A stretch of 64,000 nucleotides of DNA from Ophioceras dolichostomum (Eukaryota; Ascomycota; Sordariomycetes; Magnaporthales; Ophioceraceae): the NCBI GenBank assembly GCA_003049485.1, contig PYST01000024.1, forward strand, positions 3,648 to 67,647, given 5' to 3'. The position numbers and the translations under genes are program-made. The notes beneath the pieces were generated by a model that saw only the letters and a list, made by a program, of their open reading frames with translations, had not been told where the DNA came from and did not search any database. Below are positions 1 through 11,705 of the stretch, piece by piece (positions within the stretch are counted from its first letter, which is position 1; each line of letters opens with the position of its first letter).

Positions 1-1322
1 CTCGCTGACCAACCACAGAGTGCGATTACTTCCGAATAGGGGCATAGGGGCGGCATCAGCAGCACGGATTTCGACAGGGGTTCGGACGGCCTGGACCTGG
101 GCAATCGACCACGAACTCCAAAAATCGACGAGCGGGAGGGAGGGAGAGCCAAAGGACGACCGACCAATCCAGCGTAGCGATTGCGATTCTGGGCCACGCT
201 ACAGGGCGAGAGGAAGAGAAATTCGAGAAATATTCCATGATCAGAAAATACTACAGTAGGTACCAACCAACCAAAGATCGAGGGGCCGGCCGCTTTGCTC
301 GGTCGGCTGTCAACGGCATTCATAACGCTGATCTTTATTGTAGCATTGTGTGTGGTGTTTGTTGTTTTACATGCCCTGATAAAGCGCCGCCGAATAAAGC
401 CGTGATCACATCGAATCACAACAGTCTAGAGATGAAAAGGATACATGGAGGCATCTTAGGGATGCGGAAGATTGCGACTACACATAGTAAGGTCAATTCG
501 TACGGAGCGGATTTGGTGATCTCGGATATTTCTCAAACTATTAGGGGTAAGTAAGGAAGGGCCGCGACCGAAGACGGCTCGCTTGCCCCGTGTGGCTAGA
601 AGAGGGTGGAAGGTAGATGTGGATGACTACTAGGTAGGTAGAGAGAGAAGAGAGGTTTGAGGAGAGAAGCGGATTCAACAAAAGAAAGGAGGCCGGAAAA
701 GGCTCAAGTCCAAAGAAGTGGTATCTCTCCAATCCAACTTCCCAAAGAAACCTCGATCATTCTGATATCCATATCCCATTAGAGAACAAGATCCTCCATC
801 TTTGATATATCGAAAACTGTAGCTGTATATAAGCGAGTGTCGAGAAGAGAAATCCACACATAATCTAGGTAGATGGATAGATAGGGGTAGGTATATATAT
901 AAATTTGATATTTCGAGGCGAGCCAAACAGCGAAAAGAGAACAGAGTGGATAGCGATCCCAGAGAAGAAAGAGGCAGCCCAAGGAAACCAAACCACACCG
1001 AATAACCACACGATACCGAACCGAGAAACATGGTAACCAAACCAAACTAGCTAAGGGGGTATTATTGGAATAGAGAAAGGAAAACCGCGCCCAAAAAAGA
1101 ACTCCCTCCAGTTAAAACCTCATCCTCCGTCAGGTAGTAAATAGACAAAATAGAGCAAAAGACCGGTAGAGACAGACAAACAGACCGAACAATAAACCGT
1201 AGTAGGTAGAGACAGGCAATAATGAAGCAAAGAAGAAAGCCCATTATAATCCTCCTAATCCGTTTTCCATATCATCTCTGCCAGTCGGTTTCTTTTTTAT
1301 ATCCATTTTTTGTTTGCTTTCT
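1..1322. other. Intergenic, 3' flank of homeobox gene
   Basis: No coding gene is supported. Short open frames on both strands lack recognisable domains or a splice context. From about 590 to 1050 the + strand is purine-rich (GAGAG and AGAAG tracts), so the minus strand is pyrimidine-rich, as expected for the 3' UTR and downstream region of the minus-strand homeobox gene that ends at 1323. A TAGGTAGGTA word lies at 631-640. Confidence 0.6.
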
Positions 1323-4043
1323 TCACAAGTTCGAGCTCCCATACGACGAACCGCCAGGTCCAGCACCCGGTCCTCCTCCTCCGGTCGAGGAACCGGAGCC
1401 GCCTGCCTGATGGGGAAGCGTGAAACTGAGCTTGCGTTTCAGACTCCCGACTCCCAGCCCGCCGTCGTGGTGGTGCGACGAGTGGTGACCGCCGTAATCA
1501 TCGTTTCGGTGGTGGTGCTGCAGCAGATCCGTCGACCCAGTGGAGGTGCCGCTTGAGGTTACCGGCCCTGTCCCGCTCGTAGCTGACACCGGCCCACCGG
1601 TGGTGGTGCTACTGGATGTGGGGCCGCTGATGCCGCTGCCAAACGAATCGCGCATCGGCGTGCGAGTCGCGCCCGCTGTAGACGACGAAGCAGCAGCCAT
1701 GCTGGCCTGGAACGCCTGGCTGAAGTCGCCGGGCGGGGCGATGGGCGCGCTCATCTGCGGCATGGAGTAGTCGGACGCGCTCGCGGAGCGGAAGCCGCCG
1801 CCGCCGCCGCCGGGCGTGCGCGGAAGGTGGAAGTCGATCGGGGCTGTGAGCGGGGCGGACGGGAAGGAGGCCGTGTAGCTCGTCGAGGAGACGCTTAAGT
1901 GGTGATGGTGGTGCTGGTGCGACGCAGAGCGTGGACCGCCGCCGATGGCGCCGGGTATGCCGGGCGAGTGTGCGGTCGCGGAGGAGGTGGCGGAGAGCGA
2001 TGGCTGGAGAGGCTGGGCAGGGCCGACAGCAGAGGAGCGGAACTGGGTCGCGCGGTGGTCGAGGTTGAGGTTCAGGGGCAGACCCGTCGCTGCGGAGGCG
2101 GCGCGGAGGCGGGGGTTGCGGTTGGCGCCGGGCTGGAGGCTGGTGGATTGGAAGGAGGAGTAATTCATGTGCGTGGGGGATTGGACTGTTGATCCTACAA
2201 AAAATGGTGTTGATTAGTAGGGTTCGGTATTAGGAAGACAGGTTGTAAGCGGGTTTGGTATGGGAATAGGGAAAAGAGAAAGACTTACCAGAGTAGGTGC
2301 TCGGCTCATAGCCGCCAAGCGTGGTGGCAGTAGAATTGATGCTGTCGGCTGACTGGTACAAGGACTGCTGGCGGCTACCAAGCTGGGGACTCGGGGTCCC
2401 TGCGGCGCCGTGGCCCTGGTGGTAGGTGTGGTAGTCGATCGAGTCCTTGTTCCAAGACATGCTGGACCGCAGCGGGCTCTGGAGGTTGTCCGACCTCGAC
2501 CGCGACATGGTCTCCCTCAGCTGCAGAGGCTGCAGGGTGCGCACCTGCCCCTGCCTGCCGTGCATCTGCATGCCCGTGTCGAGGCTGTTCTGCCGGGCGA
2601 ACGGGTTCGACGTGCGCGGGCCGCCAAGGGGCGAGCTCAGGTGGCTGTAGGAGGAGCCGTATCGGTGGTCGCTCGACGCCGGGGACAAGGGCGAGAGGAT
2701 GTCGGGCGTGTTCAGGTTGGCGGACGGGTTGAAGCCGATGCCGCCGAAGGCCGGGCTCAGGCCGGTGGGCGAGAGGTGGTCGTCGCCGTCTGGCCGCCGG
2801 ACGTCCACCATGAGGGGGCGCATCATGTGCTCCGCGTAGGACGAGCTCGAGAAGTCCACGGGGGAGCTTATCGGTGTGCCAAGACCGTGCACAGCGCCGT
2901 ATGGCGAGTGCAGCGCCTGGACATTGTCAAAGTCGTCCGGCACCGCCCGCATCTTGATCATGCGATCGCGGTCGTCCGCTGTGAGACGCTTGATCTTGGC
3001 TCGCCTGCATTAAATCGAAGCAAAAAATGCGTGGGTCAGCATTTGGATCCCGTTAAAAGCAACAATGCGTGAGGGGAGAGAAGAACAGAATGACATACCG
3101 GTTCTGGAACCACACCTGGACCTGCCTTGGGCTCAGGCCTGGGATCTCCCTCGAAAGGCGCTCTCTGTGGGCAGCATCCGGGTGTGGCTGCTTGGCAAAT
3201 TCGCTCATGAGAAACCGGGTTTGCTGATGTGTGAGCCTGTACAGAAGGAGAAAGAGGAGAAATCGTCAGTTGAGAGTTTACAAAATGAGTGTTTCCTTGG
3301 GTATCGCCGTACCTGAACCGCTTCATTTTCCTCCGCTGGGCCGTCCTCTCGGCTGCAGTCTGTGGTTGAGAGCCGTCTCCTCCCGGTGCGCCCTCGTCAC
3401 CCTCCAGCATGTCCTCATCTTCCAGTCCGTCATCCTCCTCCTCCTTGGGCACCACCACCTGATCCTCATTGTTGCCTGTATGGCCGGGCGCAATATCCTG
3501 ACCCTGCCCTCCCGAGGACACGGAGCTGAGCTGATTTGACCCCATGGACATGCCGGGAGCATCTGTGGACACCAGCGACTCCTCGTGGACGGAGTCTGCG
3601 GCCGGCTTGTGGGAGTAGACGTTCTCGCTAGGAGGCTGCTGCTGCTGCTGTTCAGGGATGGGAGAAGGTGGCTTCTGCTGTCGCAGACCGAGCACGTCGA
3701 TGCTACGTCGGTGGCTCAGCGGCAATGGCAACGGAGAAGACAGGCTGTTGGTGCCGGGTTCCTGCTTGGTGTTGCTGCTGTCGATCTCCAAGCTCGAGGG
3801 CTCGGTGCCGCCTACGGGGCGGGGCTGCGCCGGCGCCGGCGCGCTGCTGTTGGAGCTCGATCCATGATCGTAGGACGGGCCAAAGATGTTGTCTCCGGGA
3901 GCTAGAAACGAAGGGAACTGCCCCGGCCAGTCTGCCTGCGTCGACAACGGCGGATCGTAGTTGGTCGACATGCGTGGTGGACTGCTGGGCTTGGGGAAGG
4001 TCCAGTGGTTCTGCTCGGTGTCGCTATGCCTGGTAACAAGCAT
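1323..4043 (-). CDS. htf1: Homeobox transcription factor (Htf1/Hox2-like, conidiation regulator)
   Basis: Model join(4043..3313, 3236..3099, 3004..2289, 2194..1323), about 818 aa. The phases agree across all three introns, and intron 3 has a CTAAT branch site. The homeodomain spans the first two introns. It starts at RRKMKRFR (exon 1 end), continues LTHQQTRFLMSEFAKQ and ends in helix 3 with VQVWFQNRRAKIKR, including the invariant W, F, N and R. This is a sequence-specific nuclear DNA-binding protein. The sequence just after helix 3 (LTADDRDRMIKMRAVPDDFD) matches my memory of the Sordariomycete Htf1/Hox2 family, whose Magnaporthe and Fusarium members are needed for conidium formation; that assignment is from memory. 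The rest is low-complexity (poly-Q, Ser/Pro, Gly runs), as in activators. The start is uncertain: ATG 4043 or the in-frame ATG 3971 (794 aa); an upstream spliced leader is possible. The gene faces away from a 20-kb gene-free region. Confidence 0.88.
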
Positions 4044-5826
4044 TTGGAAATACTCGCTGTGGCGTGATGGTCGTCTAGAGGTGGAGTGTAGTAGAGATCG
4101 TAGAGATCCGTCTTCTTCGGACTGGACAAGAAAGAGTAGCCAGACTTGTGTGGATGGCTCCTCCGAGTTGGTCCAGCGGGAACCGTCGACTGGTAGGTAG
4201 TGCCGGGTGGCGGAAACAAGAGTGAATGCAAAAAAAAGAGTGTCGATTTTTTTGTTCTGATGAATGAGCGAGTGAGACCCAGACAGGTCTGTCTGGAGTC
4301 TAGAGCCGCGAGAAAGATGCAATACCAGGAGAGACCGAGGGCCAGGAGCGCATCACCCCAAATCTACACGAGGCGGTTTGTTTTTGGAATCTGGACCTGG
4401 CGCCGCACAACTGAATGTGAAGAATTTGAGTCTGCCCGGGTGTGGTTCAAGGCGATCTCTGCTGCCAGTAGATCTGATCTCCTGCAGCTGATGAGAACAG
4501 GTAAACTCAACCACAGAGAGGAGGGTGGCTGCGGCGAGTGTGGGCAGAGAAAGTCGATCAGATATCTTCCGGCCGGGTGATGTTCGGAGCGTTCGAGGTT
4601 TCTCCAGGCTCTGGTAAGCGCTGATCAAACAACCAACGAGTACCGAATCTTGCGCGAGTGAAAACCAGCAACAGGGCCAACAACCGAGGAAGTAGGGCGA
4701 CGAGCACTGCGGGAAGTGAGAAGACCTTCTCTCCCCGGCTTGAGGACTTGTCGCGGCGGCAAAAGCGTTTGGGCTGGTCGTTGGTCAGGAGACCGGCCAG
4801 GAAGGCAAAATGGTGATCAGACGAAGCAGGTCGGTGTGTGCCAGAGTGAGCTGTCGAGCAAGCGCGGTTCAGGTATTAGCCACTGATCAGCTAGGCACGC
4901 GGAAACCAAAGGCCTTGCTGTTTGAGGAGAGGTGACCGGCTGGCAGGAGGGAGAAAGAAAGAATAGGTAGGTATGTGTATATATGAATGGGATGTGAGTA
5001 TGTGTGCGAGCAGCTGTATGTATGTCGCCTCAGTCAAGTCTCCGACGATCTAAGATCCAGGGTTCCAAGATCTGAGGGAAGAGTGGCGAGGTAAGGAGTT
5101 AAAAGATAGATGGAAGAAGGGAGGGTGGGAGAAGGGGTGTAGGAATGCTAGAAACGAGCGAAGGGAGAAGTGTCGTGGATTTGAAAAGGGTCGAGGAGGC
5201 CAGTATGATATACAAAGTATGGGGAAGTAGAGGAGGTATGGGAGCAGATTCGAGGGTGTCAAATGATGGTTGCTCTGGTGGGGTTGATCGGCCTCGATAC
5301 GTATGTAGTATGCTGGTGGTGGTGGTGGTGCTTGCTCCCTGCTACGCCCTGAACTACCAGACCCCGTTATGTGCGAGGGAGGGTACCTACTACTGTAGTA
5401 AGTGTGGACTATGGAGCTCTCAAGGATTACCCCGTAGTCGAGGGAACTTTAGGGAACCCTGTCCCTTAGCAGAGCTGAGGTGGGATTAATACCGATGCGT
5501 CGAGGATGTACCGCGCGTCGCCAAGTTCCAGTCCGCACGGAGAAATGACGGGGAACAGGATCCGAATCCAGAACCTGAGCGGCGGGCAGGTGGGCGGGCG
5601 CGTGGTGGACTGGTGGTGGTGACTTCTCTCCCTGCCTGCGCTCACTGTGGACTACCTCGCGCTGTCTCGTGCTCTAGATGGGGGTCTAGTGTGGAGTGGA
5701 GGGATAGGGTCAGGCAGTGAGCAGGCAGGCTAGCAGCTCCCTAGGGCTTGCTTCCCGAACACTTCCTTGGATGGGCTGCGCGAGATATTACTCAGTGTGG
5801 GAGTGGTGGTGAGGGAAAGGAAAGTT

Positions 5827-5904
5827 AAGGAGGAGGAGGAGGAGGAGGAGGTGGTGGTGGAGGAGATGGACCAGCGGTACTGGTTGGTGGTGGTGGTGGT
5901 GGTG
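5827..5904. repeat. GGA/GGT trinucleotide tracts
   Basis: A run of AGG/GAG triplets grades into GTG/GGT triplets, followed after a short spacer by a second GGT run (about 5883-5904). On the minus strand one frame would read poly-Ser then poly-Thr, which explains the long spurious open frame across it. A GT-rich stretch follows at about 6017-6058. Confidence 0.85.
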
Positions 5905-7683
5905 AGAGAAACGCCTCTGGGTGGTGGTGAGTAGGGCCTGCACGGCCGATATGTATGCATGTACTGTAGTATGTATGTAGGCAGGAAGCTAGGTAGGTAC
6001 CTTAGATACGTAGAAGGTGTGTGTGCTTCTGTGTGTGGTGGTGTGTGCGTGTGTGTGTCCTGCAACTGCTGCAAAAGGCAAGGCGAGGCCCTTTTGGTGA
6101 TGCAACGGGGGGTGCAGGGAGGGAGAGTGTACCTGGTACCGGAACATCGAGCTGTGCCTATGTGAAATGCACGCGGCAACGCAGAAAGCGTTCGAGCAGG
6201 GCTAGTCGAATCAAAAAAGCCGCACGGGTTGCGGGAGCGAGCCAAACGAGCGATGATCCGATGGAGGAGGAGAGTGAGAGCAGAGAACAGAGAGGGAAGA
6301 AAGGGCTCCAGGCCAGGCTGGGCAAGGTCGAATGTAGTAGGAGAGTGTAGAGTAGAGTGCAGAATGGGTCCACCGAGCGGCCGGGACGAGGTAGTCAGGT
6401 AGCCTGTACTTGGGATAATAATATCAAATCTTCCCCAGCATCGAGCATGGAGAGCTGCTGAGCCACTGAGACATGACAAACGCGCTGCTGCACTGTGCAA
6501 CTAAGTATATCAAGCAAACCTGGGCCATAGAACTCTCGGCTGAATGGGTAATGCCGTGTGTGGGAGCGAGAGCGTGCGCATGTGTGTGTGTGCCTTAGCT
6601 TCTTGACAGGATGCCACCTCGACCAGGCGAGCAGCTGCCGTCATCAAGCCCGCAGAAGTGACGGCAGGAGCACCAGCGGCACCAGTGACAAGCAGGGAGC
6701 TAAGCTACACCAAAAAGTTGGAAGAAGCACAAAGGTGGTAGAGAGTAAGTGAGGTACGGCTATGAGGCAGGTGGGTGTATATCAGCCAGGAGGAGGTTTA
6801 TGGCACGAAACAGCAAGGCTTTAAAAAGACGGACCAAAGCCGCCAATAGTTGAAGAGAACGAGAGAAAAAAAAAGTCGGAGCCGAGAGGGAGAGAGAAGG
6901 CAGATAATGCGCCGCAGTCGCCGCCGCCGTGGGGTTTGATGTAGTGTCGATGCGAGGGAGCAGCCAGCCGCCAGCAAGACACTTCCTTGGGCTCGGAGAG
7001 GAAGGATAGAGACAGGAGAGGGAACGAGAGAGGACAAGAATCAAAAGTTTAGTGACGAGCGAGTGAGGGAGTGCCGTTGCGAGTGCCGCAGCCCTAGCGG
7101 TTCAAGTCCCCGTTTGTGGAAGGGGCATGCATGGCCCTGGGTGAGATGAGCCCAGAGTCGACGGTGGTGTTGGTGGTGGTTCTGCTGCAGCTCATCAGCG
7201 GCGGGACACGCTCGTACTAGCTCGTGCATGTATCGAAGTACTCCTCGCTCCTCACTCCTCACTTCCCACTCCTCGTCTCGCGAGTGCGGTGCAGTGGGCT
7301 ACAGAATACCTCACTTTCCTTCGTATCTCGTGGGCAGAAGCGGAGAGAGAAGGTGGGCAATGGGCAACCGGGCGGCGGCGCATCGCAAGAGCGGGTCGAC
7401 CCCGGCGGCCCCAGGACAAGGTACCCACGTACCGACCCAGTCTATGCATGGGGGCCTCGATTACCACCAATGAAACCAGAGCAAGCATCCGACGTCCAAG
7501 TGGTCGAGACAAGGTCGCTCGACGGCGGCCCGGGGATGGATCATGGGTGGAAAATGGGCTTGGGCTCGCGCAAAAGAGCAAGAGCCCAGGTCCAGGTGGG
7601 ATGGATGTGAAAAGATGGGGCCAGGAACGTCCACAGGAAGTCGATCTCTGGATGGGTGGATGGCAGTTGGCTGGTGTAGGGGG

Positions 7684-7725
7684 TGTGGTTCTGTGGTTCT
7701 GTGGTTCTGCGGTTCTGCGGTTCTG
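7684..7725. repeat. 8-bp tandem repeat (CTGYGGTT)
   Basis: Units CTGTGGTT, CTGTGGTT, CTGCGGTT and CTGCGGTT lie head to tail at 7691-7722, with a partial unit on each side. Degenerate copies (TTGTGGTT, CTTGGTTC) continue to about 7772. This is non-coding minisatellite DNA. Confidence 0.85.
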
Positions 7726-8589
7726 TCTGTTCGCAGTGATCTGCTTCTTGTGGTTCCCTTGGTTCCTGTGGTTCAACACGCTCTTCTTCTCCCCCCGCCG
7801 CCGCCACCTCCACCATCTCTACCACCCCCCTCCCTGAACAAGAGGACCACGGGCATGATCAAGTATTTTCACTGTGTATTTGTTCGTACGCTGTCCTGGT
7901 AGTAGTACTAGTAGTACTTCAGTAGAATTAGCAGAACCTCTCAACTCTGAGAGTGAGAGAGAAGAAGGAAGGGAAGAAGCAGTCAAAAGACCGTCGGACG
8001 GATTTCTCCATAGGATTTCCCTGCTTCCGGGTGTGAGGCGCTGTACGGCATTCCCATCTGCGGGCTCGTCCGTTTGTGGACTGGCGCTGGGCTGAAGTAC
8101 AACGACGACCACTGAGATGCAGCAGCGCTGCCGTGACTCCAACCAGCGGATGAAGGCATGACCGTTGCAGTAGCAGCAGCAGCAGCAGCAAGCATCAGAA
8201 TGACAAAAAGGAAACGAAGGGGACCAAAGGGTGGTGGCATAGTGCAGGTAGTCGTAGGTTGGGATGCCCCCTTCCCCTCCCCCCTCCTTACTGCCCGCCA
8301 ATAGAAGCGAGGAATCGGTCAAGATCTCTCTGTCTTTTTTCTTCGGGCTTTCTTTCTGTCGTTACCTGTTCGTGCTTCGGTGGTTGTGGAAAGGACAGGT
8401 CTGTCTGGCTGCGCGAAATGATGGAGGGGGCGCGCAGGCGGGACAGGGAAAAACGACAGGGGAGGGGGGGAGTGGCAGCGGAGTATTTGAGAAGGGGGGG
8501 AGGGGGTGAGGACATCGGCAGCCTGCTTGGTGTGGGATTGACGCTGGCTGACCGAATAGTGTGGTAGTGGGAGAGGGAGAGGAGGAGGA

Positions 8590-8612
8590 GTTGTACAGAT
8601 GTACTGTACAAC
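8590..8612. promoter_or_regulatory. Perfect 9-bp inverted repeat with 5-bp spacer
   Basis: GTTGTACAG and CTGTACAAC flank ATGTA, giving a 23-bp dyad about 4.5 kb upstream of the homeobox start. It could be a binding site for a dimeric regulator or a short hairpin; nothing here decides between these. Confidence 0.4.
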
Positions 8613-10889
8613 AGAAGCATAGGAAAAAGGGATGAACGAATAAAAAGCGCATAAAAAAAGCCTCACTCGCTGTACGTACTACGGTGTTTTGGCAGTCAGT
8701 CGCCTCTGGCAGGTCTGCGACTGCAGCGTAAAGCCAAGCAGAATGGGCGGTTTCGCCCTGTCCCCAGAGCGGGTAAGTGTGGAAGGCGAAGGGAAGGGGG
8801 AAAGAAGACGCCTGTGGACGTGCACGATATCGCAGCTCGTGGACGACAGGGTTGGCATGTCGTTGGGTGTGCAGCCAGTGACAGTGAGGGTGGGGAGAAG
8901 AAAAAACCAAGCCAGCCAGCCCAGCCAACGAGTGAGCCAGCAGGGAATTTGAGATGCTTTTGCTGCCGGAGCCACACACCCAAGACAAGGCACAGAAGAA
9001 AGAAGGGAGGACTCGGGGAGGGGAGCTGTCAGCGCCGCCGTCCGTGAGGGGTGGGCAAGAAAGACGGGGCGGGCAAGACGAAGATCATTGACGATGAACG
9101 ACGATGGGCAGATCTGACTTTTTTCTCTCTGCCCCTGCCGATGAGATGGGCTGGTCGAACCGACTGTCGAGCGAACGAGGCGAGGCGGCGCCACAGCCCT
9201 TCGAAACCGTGTATTCCTCCCCGTCCAGAATTTCGATATGTCGTTTTCCCCTTCAATGTCTGGTTTGGTTTCGTTTTGGCTCTTCTCGAAGGTCGATAGT
9301 CCGTCCCATCTGGTGACAGATGATGTGTGCACAGCGGTAATTCTGCGGCGCACAAAAAGAGCTGAGGTAGAAGCAAAAAAGAAAGGGCCGACCCAGTCTG
9401 CACCTGCTTTCGTGGCGTCCGCGACCGAAATGTCTCTGGGCGAGACATGCAGATCGCCAGCAAGAAGCCGCGCGCCACTTGTCTCGTCTCTCCCGTTTCT
9501 TGCGCGTTGCTTTCACATTTCAATTGTTTTTGGCTCGTGGTTTTCATCTGTTCGTTTTTTGTCTCGAACTCCTTTTTTTTTCAACCCCAAAACTGCTTCC
9601 AAGGCGAGCTGGTTGAGGTATTGATGGCCTGACAAGGGGAGAGGGGTGGTGGGCGCTAGCAAGCCACTTTTTAACGGGACTGGCCTCTGGAGACCCTTCC
9701 CCTCTCACCCCTTGTCGCTGACGTCCCTCGACTTTGGCCTCGCACCTCGCTTGCTCGCTTGAGGTTCCCAGCGCCCTGACGCCCGCTAGCTAGTAGGCGC
9801 TCACGGCATTGAACTCTGCCGCGTGCGAACGTGACTAGCGTGCCTCGTAAGGTGTGAAGGCGTCGGTCAGCTTTGCCTTTTCGGATCCCTACCTGACTTT
9901 TGTCTCGTAGAACAGCGGGAGGGGCGAGGACGAAGACGAGTGCGAGGTCAAGGACGACAAAAAATCTACGCAGAACCAATTCCAACCAGGGCGTCAAGGA
10001 CGTGCATGCGATGCCATGCCATTAGGATCAGCCCATGCCTCTATGCCTGCATGCCTCCTCCTCCTCCGCTGTACAATCGTCTATCTTTTCTTCTTCTTTC
10101 TCAAGGCCGACCGAGAAGGGAGGGAGAAAGAGGTTCTGTTGGAAGCGCCTCTCGGGGGCGGCATAATGCTCTCGGGGACCAGCCCGCGTGGAAATTTGCG
10201 CCGATTAAGCCGCAGCCTGATATGGCGTGCAACCTAAGCACCCTTCCCGTACGTCCTCGCCTCGGCCAGTTGGGACCAAGAGCCTAGAGCGGGTGGCTGA
10301 CTACCACTTAACTCTCTCTCCCATGGGTTTGGCAAGTGGTGAGGGAGGCTCGGTTGGGTTTCGACTGATTTCTCCTTCCGTCCCTGTCTGGGAAGGCGGA
10401 GGGGAGCACCAGTCCGTGCCTTCCTTAGCCCTCCGACTCCCCCGACCCCCGACATTGGCCGTTTGGATGGGTGGTGGAGGCAGAAGGCCGTTGTAGCAGC
10501 AGATGTCCATCGTGCATGGCTCCAAAACACGCAGCGCCAAACGGGCTCTCCGAAGAACACGACACCTTCAACGAGCATTGTATCAATTTCGCCTGTGAAT
10601 TTTAACGCTAGTTGTGGCGTCTCGCGGCGTACAAACGGCACAGGGAGAGAAGCTTATTGCATCTTCTGTGCTGTTGATGCGGGCGGGCAGAGAGAGACAG
10701 ACCTATTAGGCGACACACGCACACACATACCTACCGGCGGAGGATGATAATCGTGGTGTCGATCTCGGTCCCGGGGATGCAAGCCACCATCATCACAACC
10801 AGCCCATGGAAAAGAGAGGTAGGTCACCACATCCCAGACTTGCCCTCCCAGAGAGCCAGACCTAGACCCCATTCCAAATGTCTGAGCTA

Positions 10890-11053
10890 GTTGGGATTGA
10901 CCCGTCTCTCCGTCTCTCTCTTTCTTGTCTTTTCAACCCACCCCCTCCCCAGCATACCTTGTCCCTCGCCTCGCACCTCGCTTTCCTTTTTCTTCTTTTC
11001 GATCTCCCTAACTTCTAATCTTTTTTGGCCCCCCATCCCCTCCCCCCTCCCCC
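10890..11053 (+). promoter_or_regulatory. Long polypyrimidine tract
   Basis: About 160 nt of nearly unbroken C/T on the + strand, including CTCTCTTTCTTG, CCACCCCCTCCCC and CCCCATCCCCTCCCC blocks. In filamentous fungi, CT-rich tracts commonly lie just upstream of transcription starts on the same strand, so this is a candidate promoter for an unannotated rightward transcript. No coding sequence follows that I can support. Confidence 0.35.
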
Positions 11054-11610
11054 TTGGAAAAGAAAAGGCCTCAACGGGTGGGTCAACGACGAGTTTCATC
11101 AGGGGTCCGGGTCGGGAGGGGACGCGCAAAGTCGATCCATCCACAGCCAAGCCATTCAACTCTCACAGAGAATGTGCGAGGGAGCAGCCTAGGCAGCGCA
11201 GATAGAGGGGAGCCTTCATCGTTTCCCGCGATTTCTTTTGGGGGACGGTTTGCAGCGACGCGCAGTGTCAAGTGTCACCCGGTCGCGGTCTCGGGTAGGT
11301 ACCTCGGTAGGTTAGGCTGGCTTGAAGCTTTCTGCTAAGAACACTGGGTGTGGTTGTGTTAGTGTACGTACATAAAAGAGCAAATGTACGTTCCGCTTGC
11401 GGATGGCTGTCTGCGATTATGTGCAGATTCCGGTTTCCGGCGGGAATTAAAATGTCAGGGGCAGGCGAGGTGCGATTGGACTGTCCGTCTGGCACGGAAA
11501 CCACCCCTCCCTCCAAGGCTAGCTGCCGGCCGATTTGACCATGTTGGCCGGCCTATGCTATCTCGTAAACAGCTGGCTTGTGTGACAGCCCGGGCAGACT
11601 AACCACCTGT

Positions 11611-11705
11611 CTCTCTCCCATTCATAGTAGGTATCTTTCTTTCGCATCACACTCCCTCTCTATGTCTCTCCTGTCTCTCTCTCACTGTCTCTCCCTTTTT
11701 TCCAC
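11611..11705 (+). promoter_or_regulatory. CT-rich tract, second candidate rightward promoter element
   Basis: The tract has repeated TCTCTC and CTGTCTC words, including CTCTCTATGTCTCTCCTG, and ends in CTTCATAAAATCACG. It has the same orientation and character as the tract at 10890-11053. No supported gene lies downstream. Confidence 0.3.

Larger units (their letters stand above)
4044..9050. other. Gene-free, purine-rich 5' flank of the homeobox gene
   Basis: No frame here encodes a recognisable domain. Long open frames on the minus strand (for example 5730-6500) consist of Ser/Thr/Leu/Pro runs produced by triplet repeats. The + strand is strongly purine-rich (4890-5260, 6240-6310, 6830-7040, 7930-7990, 8405-8590), so the minus strand is CT-rich. 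That fits an extended promoter and 5' leader of the minus-strand homeobox gene. Microsatellites are frequent (GGA, GGT, GT and CAG). Confidence 0.6.

Noticed and set aside
5730..6500. 256-codon minus-strand open frame
   Set aside because: Composed of Ser, Thr, Leu and Pro runs generated by GGA/GGT/GT repeats; no domain, and the sequence is typical of a CT-rich leader.
7085..7130. GGTTCAAGTCCC resembling a tRNA B box
   Set aside because: No paired T stem and no A box at the right distance upstream.
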